Assembly (NCBI RefSeq): GCF_028453695.1
Contig: NC_135775.1
Location: 26,136,545-26,200,544, forward strand
Direction of reading: 5' to 3'
Length of the DNA: 64,000 nucleotides
From: Augochlora pura
Lineage: Eukaryota; Arthropoda; Insecta; Hymenoptera; Halictidae
The notes under the pieces were generated by a model. The model searched no databases. It was not told where the DNA came from and was given only the letters and a program-made list of their open reading frames with translations. Below, in pieces: positions 24,106-34,735 of the stretch. The translations under genes and the position numbers were made by a program. Positions within the stretch are counted from its first letter, which is position 1. Every line of letters begins with the position of its first letter.

Positions 24106-27100
24106 GAGCAGGGGAGAAGCAGGCACTCGAATGTTTGGATTATCCAAGAATCCAGAAGGCTGCCGCGGACCGGGCCTCGAGGAAATTAGACTCTTCCGAG
24201 GAGAGTCTATCGCTCTCGATCGTTCCTCCCCGTTATCGCGGCTAATCGATCGATAAAAAAAAAAAGATCGCGACGGTATCGATGCTCGGAATCGTACCTC
24301 TCAAGTGATTACGCTCGCGTGTACACGCGACGATGCTCCTCGGTACAATCGCGAAAAGAAACTTCTCAGCTAAGTGGAATCTACTGTTCGTATCTCGCTA
24401 TGATCCACCGGGAAAAACGTCTGATCTAACCTCCTCTAAATAAATAACGGTTCGAAATAAAATAAAATTTATAATAGAACAAAGTCCGACTGAGAACGAA
24501 GCAACGAGTTCAGCTTTTAAATCGACAACCCTTTTCTGCTGGCCGTTTCGCTGCGTACGTTGCAGCGCGTTCTTTGCGCGCGACGAGAAACGGTCGAAGA
24601 AGGGATAACCCATGGCGGACGAGGGGGACTCGTAACAGGACGTGACCCCGCAATCGGGAGGAGGGTTGCAGGGTGACAGGAAGGAAGGGAGGAACAGGGG
24701 TTTGCCAGTGGAATACATCATTGGCATTGCTTTCGCGCTCGCTGAGTAGCCGGCGACCTACTAACCGTGCTGCGAAACGCGATCGTCATTAGCCGTCATT
24801 GTGCTTTATTATTTATCAGAGAACAGGAGCTGTTCGAACGTCTGGCTCCCGCTCGAAAAGCCCTTGTTCTATGCCGTTGCTAATATCGAGACCGCGTTTC
24901 GTCTTAACGCTGTATGAAACGAGTTGCATCGAGCCTAATTAGGGTAGTATAATGCTTTTTCGGACACGATCAACTTCGTATTCATTTTATGCGAAACATT
25001 AAATTCTTTCAGCTTGTTTATTTTTTAATACGAAGATGTAATATACCTTATTCGATGCAAAGTTAATTGTGCCTGGATAGAAGGTGCAACAATTATAGAA
25101 ATCATCGTAACCGGCTCGGCTACCCTGACTCAATCTACCCTACGTACGCAAATTCACGCCGGCTTATCTAGGAAACATAGTAGAAATAGATAATGCTAAG
25201 ATTACATTGCTTATTTATGTCTCCTTATCTAATTCTTATCGAGCCTGCGGTTTTAAAGAACTATCGCGTGGCACGACATTAGCGCCGTGAATTTCAACAA
25301 AACTTCTGCATCGACGGTATCGAAGACATCGATCCACGAGCCGGGAGAGCTTGATCAACCTCTTACGATTTACTTCAAAGAAATTCCGATTAGTCACGTT
25401 TCTTTGTCGCGGAAAAATAGAATACCGTCTAGCTCGACGTGATTAGAACAAAGTGGTGAAAAGTAGAGGTTTTAGGGAAGTTTTGGAAAAATTGCATCGA
25501 CCGTATAGGTGGTGTCTGCTTTCCGAGGCTCGTGGATCAACTATTCTTAATGCTCGCGGATCGCGCAGCGGCCTCCGCTTATCGGCGAAGATTTCGACTG
25601 GCTCGAGCGAACGGTTGATAAGCAGTATTTGCACACACTGGAATCGAGCCTGCTCGCAGCGCGTTATCGCACCAGCCGCGAGAGAGCCAATTCTGCGATG
25701 CCCGTCGAATAGTGGCGCACTTTATATTACAGAACGCGAGGGAGGGGGGGAGAAAGGAGAAGACAGGGAAAGAGAGACGACTCGAGACGGTCGGAGAGAC
25801 GATTCGATCGATCGCGGTATCGTTTTTCGCGTATTGATCGGGGCTGGCTTATCGAGCTATATACTCGTCAGCGGATGCAACTCCCGCGGCTATCGGGATC
25901 CCGCGCGAGTCGGTTCGTGTGGCGGCGATCGATTCACGGCCGATCGTTGCTCGCGGAACCGATATCTCGGGCAACGCCGCCCTATCGACGTCGCATCTCT
26001 CGAGTGGCAGCACGCTGTCAATTGCCGGCGAAGAGAGACACGCCACTTGTCTTCGGGACTGCGACGACTTTATATTTCGAACCAATTAAAGGCGATTAAG
26101 ACAGCTGCCGCAGCAATTGGCCGGCCAATCGCGCTGCTCCTACCGGCTGCGGCCGCTTTCCTCGACGCTTTGCCAAGAACCAACGGGTTTCTCCGCGTCG
26201 GGAACAACCGTCGAATGATCGACGAACAGATGGAGCGACGGTGTCGTTGATAAGAACGATAACTTTTCGACGTTGTTGGACAGTTCCGTCAAGGCCGTGC
26301 ACCCGATTACGATGCTTCCTTCGACGGTCGTTTTCCTCCCGTTGACTCATCCGCTGAGCAAACACCGTTGCCGACTATCTGGGAACGTCACCGAGATAAG
26401 GAAAAAGATTCGTCGAATTTCACTGTGGCCATTTAAAAACTGTTGCTCGATAATTAATCAAAACTTGCTGGTAAATGGTCTTTTAACCCTCCACGTGCGA
26501 CTTTTTAATCGTCTTAGACTCAACACAAGTCAGAACATTTTTGTAAGAGGAGAAAAGTAAGAAGAAATAAGAAATGAAATTATTGTTTTGTAGAAACAAG
26601 AAGGAAACATTTTCTTAAATATAGTCGACGACAATATGTCGTTGTTCGGAACCAGAAGGGTTGAGGATGGTAGGAGAGCCTGCAGAGGGTGGATAGCTCA
26701 AAATCGGGCTAACTCGTAGCCAGACAAGGGGAATCTTCCCAACAAATCTGTTTCCACCCCCGGCGTCGTGTCAAGTAAATACGGCGGTATGGATTATAGT
26801 AGCAACACGAGGAAAAGTTAGCTCGGATGCTGGTCTCCTATAATCGGTGAATTAAGGAACACGATACCTAACATTCCTAGCATTTTCTAAATAATTCCGA
26901 ACCATTAACCTTGCAACAAATTCGATATCTTTTGGAGGAAGATAGAAGAACCTCTAACCGTGCGCGTGCACGATAACCTTGCCGAGCAAGATAATTTATT
27001 TATTTATTTAGGGGAAGAAGGTGTCCCCCCTGTAAAAGAAGAGAGTCGAGAGGACAATACGTCTGACGCACGGAAACGCCGGCGGCGTAAAAACGAGGAA

Positions 27101-28706
27101 TTCAAATGTTTGTTAACAGATGTTTAAACCGGATGATTAATGGAAACTATAAAGCCATAAATTGCGGTCGCCGCGTTGGCTCCGAAGACGACAGGAGCGC
27201 CGAAGTAAAATCGCGTGCGAAGTCAACTCGCGTACTTAACCGGTCAACCATAATTTCCAGCTGCGCGCCGGGTGCGCGGAGATCGAGAAACAGCCGTGGC
27301 ACGGATCAAGGATCGATCTTTCCCTCGAAGAGCGACCGCGAGAGAGAGAGAGAGAGCAGCGTCGACTAGACCGTGTGCCTCAGGCAATAATTATGAAACG
27401 TGCATCATCCGCCGGATGATGAAAGTGTCATATTTTCGGGCGGCGGGCACGTGTACCCGGTGCACAAAGCGGCGCCGCGGTATTTTTATCCGGGCGGGTT
27501 GTTCACGTTTTCGTGAAAAAAAAAACCGTCGCGGCGCCCTCGAGTACTCGGGTTTGTTTTCGGATTTTTCGGCGCAACACCCCGCCGTTACGCAATCCCC
27601 TTATTACGGTGGTCCGAAGCTTCGAAATAATAAAAACAAAAAAAACCCTTCCCCCCCTCCGTTACCGTGAGGTTATCGCGGGGCGGTACGTGACTCACAA
27701 TTTTCGCTCGGTCTTCGCTTTTCCTCCCCTGCATATAATTACAAGCGATAAGGTGGCGGCCCGCTTATCTTTCCACGTTCAGGCCTATTCCATGTTTACG
27801 AAAATAAAACATGTCCCCGCAGACGTGTTACGTGTTTCGCGGCTGTTTGAATACGAGGCGGTTACGACCGTGTATCGATTCCATTCCGGGGACGCGATAA
27901 TCCCGGCCGCGAAATAGACGAGAAAAAAACACGGTAATTAGCTGGGACGTTTCGCGGATGGGGTCACTGAATTACGCTCGGTGCGCCCCGAGCCCCCTCC
28001 CGGTTATCTCATTCTTGGAACGAATTCCAGGAGTGAAATTGAAATTCAATCTTGCGTTGATTCTTTCACTCCGACGCGCTCTTCTCCGGATTCTACACCG
28101 ATTCGCGTGACATCGTGTCGCAGAATCCGAAGGCTCCGAATATAACCTAACAAATGTACTCGCGACGTATGACTAATAAACTATAGGTCAAAATACGATA
28201 AATATCGTATTTTTCTTTCACGCGCAAGAACGTAGCAAGTGTTATAATCATCGCGAAAGAAATCGTACGGCGAGGGGTTAATCGTGGCGAGTGTAATTAT
28301 AACGAACGCGAACGATACGCTGCCTGTGACGAGATAAAAGACGAAGAGGCTGTAACAACGCGCATAATTGTGATCCCTGTTTTACTTTCTACCCTCCCGG
28401 TATCCTGTTACTAAAGTTACATTACCGAGAATAAATGCCCTCCGTGAATTCACAGTCGAGCCAACGAAATAAATAAATGATTAGAACCCTGGACCTTCGG
28501 TGGAATAAATAATTGTCCTCCGGACGATATAAATATTTGTCGACGCTTCCCCCCTGGTAGGAAGCCGGAACGTTTCGGAGCGGTCGAGAGAGCTACGGCA
28601 GGGTTGACGGTCGGAAAAATTGCACAGGATGGATAGAATCACCCCGGTAGCGCCGGTGCACTTGTTATATAGCATTGCGTAATGAAGCCGGGTAATAATG
28701 ATCGGA

Positions 28707-28730
28707 GCAATAATAATAATAATAATAATG
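28707..28730. repeat. (AAT)n microsatellite
   Basis: About eight tandem AAT/TAA trinucleotides. Confidence 0.85.
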
Positions 28731-29504
28731 CGGAGGATCGAGGAAGCGAACGTTTTGCACGCATCGACCCAATAAATCCTAGACGCAGGCGTGAATTAAC
28801 AGATAATGAAATAGCACTCGGCTCGCACCGTGAATTAATGGTTATTGATCCCCTATGTAAATTCGTAGTAATCTCGGTGTATCGCCGGCCAGCCGGAGAA
28901 GTTCGGTGAAAAGTGCTCTCCCGGTTGGCATCCGTGAAGTGCGGTCGGTAAATTCCGCGCGCGGCCATGCTCGTTAACCCTCTCTCGGAACCAGATTCTA
29001 CAGAAATCTAATACGATCGAGACCGTGGCATCTGTTAATCGTCCGGTCTCGTACGGAGTCGCCTCGTAACAACAAATCACCTCGACAGCCGGGAACGGTT
29101 AAGAAACAGATCGCTCGGAGCGGGCTTATTGGTCGCGTTTCCACGAACGTACGACACGTCGCTCGATTTCGGTGTCTGTCGTGGAAAGGGTTTAAACGGC
29201 TAGAGTACGCTCGGACGCGGCAGAAATTCTTGAACGAGGAAAGTTCAACTTAAACAGGAAGAATCTCATTACCGTCCGGAGCCGGCAGTCGGGCGGGTAC
29301 TGGTCTCGGCTCGGCTCGGCCTCGTTGCGAAAAAGGGGAAATAAAAATCTATACCGACGATCCTGTCTTTTCCAGGGCGACCGAGAGTATTTTCCGACCG
29401 ATCGGTCGTTTCACGAACGTAACGGCGGGGCGAGGAATCGGGCGAAACACGGTCTCGGTGTTAAAATAACCGCGATGACGGAACGGGGAAAATTTGACAG
29501 CGTA

Positions 29505-29530
29505 GCCTAGGCGGCCGCCATGTTGGCTGC
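29505..29530 (-). promoter_or_regulatory. YY1/Pho-like promoter element with a four-codon upstream ORF
   Basis: On the minus strand the sequence reads AACATGGCGGCCGCCTAG, which fits the YY1 consensus AANATGGCGGC. It also forms ATG GCG GCC GCC TAG, a four-codon ORF. In animal promoters this motif usually sits just downstream of the start site in this orientation, so it may mark a minus-strand promoter, possibly that of the G-beta gene. The surroundings are CpG-rich. Confidence 0.3.
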
Positions 29531-29727
29531 TCGCGATCCGGCCGAAGGGCCGGCCTCGATTCTATTATAACGTTAACGATTACACGGTTAACGGGGACAA
29601 GGAACGACGCGCGGAACGCGACAATAAACGATAACGGTGATTATCGTACCTGGAGCTCCCTAACGGAGCGACGCTTGCCAAAATTCCCGGCTCGACGTAA
29701 CGGCCTCTATGTCCCACGAACGGCTCC

Positions 29728-29815
29728 TCTCTCTATCTCTCGTTCGCTCTCTCCCTTTCTCTATCTATCTCTCTTGCGCGCGCTCTCTCTCTCCTTCTCT
29801 CTCTCTTTCTCTCCT
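29728..29815. repeat. (TC)n-rich tract
   Basis: About 90 bases of interrupted TC repeat with a short GCGCGC interruption. Confidence 0.85.
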
Positions 29816-30176
29816 GCAACGGCGGGCCTTCTTCCCTATCCTCTTCTTTCGGTCTGCTCACATCGATGACGATGCACTTTCCTTTTCACACCGTCTCCGT
29901 CTTCGATACACCGTGTCGTGAATACGGAACGAAAGAAACGGCACTCGTCGACGACGACGACGACGGCGACGGCGACGACGCGCGCGATCAACGGATCCTC
30001 TCTCTGTCGCGACACCACTGACGACCGCCACTTCTCTTTTTAAGGTTAACTCCCCGCGAAGTCACTGCTACGATTTCTGTATACTACGTGGACGCGGGCA
30101 CAATGTAACCGCCTAATCAGTTCTCCTCGGTCGAACGGCACCACGCTCAGGCGATTGTTTTCATTGATAAAAAAGA

Positions 30177-30374
30177 ATGATTACTGACACGAAGCAAGCG
30201 AAGCTGCTGTTGCTGCTACTGCTGCTCTGCTTCACGGCTCTGGCGGGCGGCAGGGCGGGGCTCCGTGATTCGAGTCCCGTGGACCCCGTGCACCCCGTAC
30301 GAACAGCCACGAACAACCACGAAGAAGCTCGAGCACAGGTGGCGTCGCGATTACCAACCGGCCGCCATTTTTAA
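30177..30374 (+). CDS. possible small secreted peptide, or first exon of a secreted protein
   Basis: A 65-codon frame starts at ATG 30177 and ends at TAG-free codons through the stop at 30372-30374. The N-terminus has signal-peptide form: a charged start (MITDTKQAK), an uninterrupted leucine core (eight Leu, then CFTAL) and a small-residue region (AGGRAG) suited to cleavage. The remaining 40 or so residues are polar, with no cysteine and no dibasic sites. An initiator-like TCAGTT lies at 30117-30122. The leucine run comes from CTG-type triplets, so a chance origin is possible. A weak donor (CACAG|GTGGCG near 30338) would make it a first exon, but I found no partner exon downstream. Function unknown. 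Confidence 0.3.
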   Translation: MITDTKQAKLLLLLLLLCFTALAGGRAGLRDSSPVDPVHPVRTATNNHEEARAQVASRLPTGRHF

Positions 30375-33300
30375 AATTCAATCGCAGTACCCGATACCCG
30401 AAATCTTCTTTCATTTTCCCGCTCGAATGTTTATCCGACGTGTACAATTTTATACACAAATGAAAGCGTCGATTTACAGCTACATAATGCTCTATCTATT
30501 CCATCCTAACGATGTCGATTTCACTCGTGGATCTTCATTTTGATCGTCAACGATGTTGCTAATATTTCTCGAATGTTTTGGAATAGTTTTACATGTATTT
30601 CGAAGCCATACTAATTCCTCTGGTTGCTTTGATTTCAAATAAGAATACTCAACCTGAATCCGGATGAGCAATAAACGTCGAAGATTGTTTTAATAGAACT
30701 TGATGTACGTACCTAGTATTAAAACTGATCCTATGAAGAATTCCCGTTCTAAGGTGTGCACGAACTAATTTGTTTTGTTGAATCCAGATGCAAGAAATAG
30801 GAAACATACTTCTTTAACCATTTTAACGAATATCAACGCACTACTTTTCACAGCACACGTTTGCTTGCTAGGTGGCAGGTGCGCCTGTTCCAAAAGAGCA
30901 GGTGCTTTAGATGGCAGCACTGATCAAACTCGAGGAAATGGAACTGCAGCCACATCTATTGGAAAATGGCTATACCTCGTCTGTAAAAATACTTATCTTA
31001 TGTGGTTTCGTAAAAAAGTTATCGACGCGTTACTCGAAGGGTTACAGCACGTGATTTTTACTCGTTGAAGTAATTTGTCTTACAGTTTCAACGATTTATC
31101 GCCGATAGCGCCAACAGCAAAAGTATCAGGAGCAGTATGAGAAAGAGTTAGTGGCAGAGATATCCCTATCCTTGTCGCGCAATCATGCATCTTCGTCTTA
31201 CGCGTTACATTCGTTAGAGAAATAAATAAGACCATGGAAAATCGTTAATAATTATTTAACGCGGACTGAATTGAAATTATCCCTAGAAGAAACTCAAGGC
31301 TTCGAGCTATTTCCTCGATCGCAGAAAAATATTCATTCATCCGTGAAATTATAAAAATAATTGTATTTCGAAGAATTGTATAATTTTCTACTGTGAACTG
31401 CGCAAATTTTTTAAATTCACTATTTCATTAGAAACACTGGAGCTATATAAATAATTCGATGAAATAAGGAACGCTTGTAATACTTTGAAATAGGATCTCG
31501 GATTCTGAATTCCTGTTTTTAAATCCTCGAACATTTCGTGACAGGCAACCGGTACTTTTCGGAGTCTCGATTACATTGGCAAATAACTGCTGTACGAGGT
31601 GCTTGTGCAAACTCGGAGAAAAAGTCCGAATCGACCAGGATCCACCGGCCAAAAATTAGCAACGCGAGAAGAGAAACGAACGAGAAGCAGGAGTACCAAA
31701 ATTTCCACTGTTAACCTCTTTTGAACTTTCTTACTATCAGAATGCGACGAGAAATATACGTCGAGACTTTTGTCGAAGTTTTTTCTAGCGAAGAAAATAC
31801 AATTACGAACGAACACCGCAAATAAGATAGAACAATTGGAAATTGGAATATCGATGTCCCGCGAGTTCTTCCGCGCGATAAACACCGTATAATCGGCCCC
31901 GACTCATCGTTTGCATTCCGCAATTGCATACCATCGTTCGGCGAACGATATCATTTCCTATCGACCTGTTAACATTAACAAATTTATGATACACGTAACG
32001 GAGGGCGATGCAGCACGAGCTGCGTCAATATTAGTTCCTCGAGGAACAATAAAAATGTCAACGCGTGACATCCAAATGGGAAACACGTGTTTTTCCGAAC
32101 GCGGCGCGAACGATCGGCAATAATTGAATTCGCAACGCTGGACAACACCGTCCGTTATCGCCAACTAATACGCGATCGCGAAGATCCCCGCGAATTTTAC
32201 GCTGTATTCCCATCCGAAAAAAATATTAATAGTTATCGCCGGGAATTTTAAAACGGGCGCGTTATCGCGGCCTGCCGGCGGCGTTCGCATGCAAAGTACG
32301 TCGTCGTCCAAGAACAAGACACGGCCTTGTAATTTACGTACGTGTACGCCGGCGCGCTCGGTGAATTTCAACTGTACGACCGAACGAACCTCGCACACGA
32401 ATCTTCATCGAAAAGGGACTCGAGCGACGATATTCGCGTATTCGCGAAGAATACGGTCGCCCCGCGATTCGCGATAATCACTGATCGATTCCCGTAAAAT
32501 GACGCGCTCGCCAAACTGGTCTTTCCCGCGAACAGCTGTTTGTTTGAATTCGACGCGTTTCGCGGAAAGCGTAATCGATCGCGTAGCCGCGAGGTAGATC
32601 CTTGATCACTTTTCCTCGCCTGGACATCTACGCAAATTGCCTTTTCCCCCCTCGAGATGTCCTAGCGCGATACCACGGCGTCGCCTGTGCTTTCTAGTGC
32701 GAGGAAGAAAGTCGACGGTATCCGGGACGAGCTTTTCTTTTCCCGATCCCTCGGCAAGATGACGACTATCGACCGCAAAGCGTCTTTATCAGAGAAACTG
32801 TCCATTAACGTTATCTAACGATTACCATAATTCCTGTCTGAAATTCATAAGAAGAAATCGCTGCAATACACGCGCATAAATGGAATTTATGTCTGTCGGA
32901 ATAAAATGCGGATAAGTACCTTGAGAAACAGCATAGTGTCGGCTGCTTTTTTCCTTGCTGAATTCTTGCTGATTGTGGGTAACAGGTACGCCGTGTCCTT
33001 GCACGGATATTTTTACATTTTATTTTTTTCTCCTTGATTCGACCAGCGTTTTACGTCGACGGATAACGGAGACGCGTAGAGGCGATTATTATCGCATTAG
33101 TGGGAGATCGCTGACGATATCGGGCGGTGGACGTCGATGGGCCACAGTCGAAATCGGCTAGCAGGATGCCGTGGATCGGCCGGATGCCGGGACTAGAAGA
33201 AAAGAACAAATTGCTCGTTAAATTGGCCGTAATTCGTGGTTTGCCGAACCCAGCGATCGTTTAAAGAGCGACCGGCGACGCATGCGTTCGCATCCTGACG

Positions 33301-34735
33301 GACACGGACGTAACGACGCAGGTTCGCGGAGTGGAGGGAGGGGCCCGGCACGTGTGAAACAGCTGTAGATTTAATCAGTGTATAGTATATAGAGGAGGTG
33401 CGCGACCACGCATCGGATCGGTAAGACTCAGTTTAAGCAGGAAAGCTTCTTGTCGATCACGCGCGGCGATACCGATCGAAATCGGCCGTCCCGCGGGATC
33501 CGCGATCATACGGCGGAGAAGTTAACGAGGCGTGAAGTGATCAGTGCGCGATGGATCGGCGACGGGACATTATATTATCGCGGCGCGAGACCGCAGGACC
33601 GTGAATTCTTCGTAGCCAACTGCAAGCCGCTTCCGAGGTTCACGAGATCATTTTATGAGGTTCATCCACTAGGTTTGTTCGAAGGCACGTAGACTCTCCA
33701 CCCGCTTTTCTCGAGGGTGACTCGCGAACGATCGCGGCTCGAGCATTTTCTTCTTCCCACAGAATTTCTTCGTCCAAACAACTTTAACCATCGTTTCCGT
33801 ATTCGCGAAATTTCTCACCTACGAATCCTCGGGTTTCATCTCGGTACACGCCACACCCAGGCGATCCTTCAAAGCGGTCAGCCTTCGCCCGTCAAGCGTC
33901 GAATGCCAACTCCGAAGCTTCCTGCAACACCAAAGTCGTTTAATTAATGAAGCCGGAAATAGGAAACGAAAATATACCGTACGAATTATTTAAACGACTC
34001 AGTTTTCTCGGCGTATTGTAATAAAACAAATATCGCAATTTATAATTAGTCGCACCCATATGCGAGCGACGCGACGCTCGACGTGTTAATCGAAACTAAG
34101 TCCGAAGGAAGGAAGGTTTCCGACCTTGGCTTCCGAAAGTTGCTGTGTTACATGGCCTACCTCAAATTGCGGGTGGAACACCGCGTGGCTCTCGGTGAGC
34201 CTGTGCTTCGGAGCTCGCGTCCAGCGATGACCGTCGACAGTCACACGTCCGTGGACTCGTGGCCGTGCAAAGACGCGAGCGACTTTCGGAAGTTCACCTC
34301 TGAAAATAGAAAGACCATCAAGTTACAGATGGTAATGAGCGCGGCTGTATGGTCGCGCGCCAGCAGGAAACAGGATAATCACGTGGACAAATCGATCTCA
34401 CGTGTCCGGCGATCAGGTGACGCCGCCGTACACCGTCCGCGCCGCTAAAAATCACCCGTTAATTGCCACTCGGCAAATCCGCTAATTGCCGGCTCTCGTT
34501 CGAACGTTTGTTGAATTGGCTCCGATCGTCGGAGCCAGCTCAATGGGACAACCGTCCGACCGCGTATTGCATAAGAACGATCTTCGCCGGACAATCGTGA
34601 CCGAAGGACACGTTTCTGAACCGGCGCGTCGTCTGTGTGATTCCAGGAGCTCGAGCGAGCAGAATGATCTAGCTCTAGAAAAAAAACCATACGGTAAGAA
34701 GTGACGCACCGTTCGCCGGAAAACAAAAAAAAAGA
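30375..34735. other. intergenic region upstream of the first SLC26 gene
   Basis: About 4.3 kb without a convincing gene. The left part (about 30375-31900) is AT-richer and carries two CTCF-like motifs; the right part is CpG-rich. The 5' UTR exon(s) and promoter of the plus-strand transporter must lie here. A TCAGTT initiator-like word at 33428-33433 and possible donors near 34194 and 34694 are candidates only. ORFs of 60-121 codons lack family features. Confidence 0.45.
30869..30920 (+). promoter_or_regulatory. two adjacent CTCF-like core motifs
   Basis: TAGGTGGCAG at 30869-30878 and TAGATGGCAGCAC at 30908-30920 both match the conserved core of the CTCF site (YAGRKGGCRS). They share orientation and are spaced 39 bases apart. 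CTCF is conserved in insects and marks domain boundaries. The site lies between the G-beta and transporter genes, where an insulator would be plausible. A motif match alone is weak evidence. Confidence 0.35.

Larger units (their letters stand above)
17159..30100. other. gene-poor upstream region of the G-beta gene
   Basis: About 13 kb without a convincing coding exon. It probably contains the non-coding first exon(s), first intron and promoter of the minus-strand G-beta gene. Recognised contents are a degenerate tandem array (18917-19880), many TC/GA microsatellites (20090-20144, 20308-20346, 21610-21673, 22890-22911, 23440-23454, 23631-23660, 23978-24003, 29728-29815), a GCGA tetranucleotide run near 23155-23190, a degenerate duplication (22243-22560), three TGACGTCA sites (23761-24105) and a (AAT)n run (28707-28730). 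ORFs of up to 265 codons are by-products of high CpG content, with arginine-rich, family-less translations. Confidence 0.5.

Noticed and set aside
25453..26250. 265-codon plus-strand ORF
   Set aside because: It lies in CpG-rich non-coding DNA. The translation is Arg/Ser-rich without domain, hydrophobic pattern or splice context, and the frame looks open mainly because AT-rich stop codons are rare here.
30775..31068. 97-codon plus-strand ORF and an overlapping 45-codon frame starting ATGGCAGCACTG
   Set aside because: Neither shows a family feature. The ATGGCAGCA word is better explained as a CTCF-like core; no splice partner was found.
33381..33433. TATA-like word and TCAGTT as promoter of transporter copy 1
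   Set aside because: The spacing is about 44 bases, too long for a TATA-initiator pair, and no clear downstream exon could be joined to the ATG.
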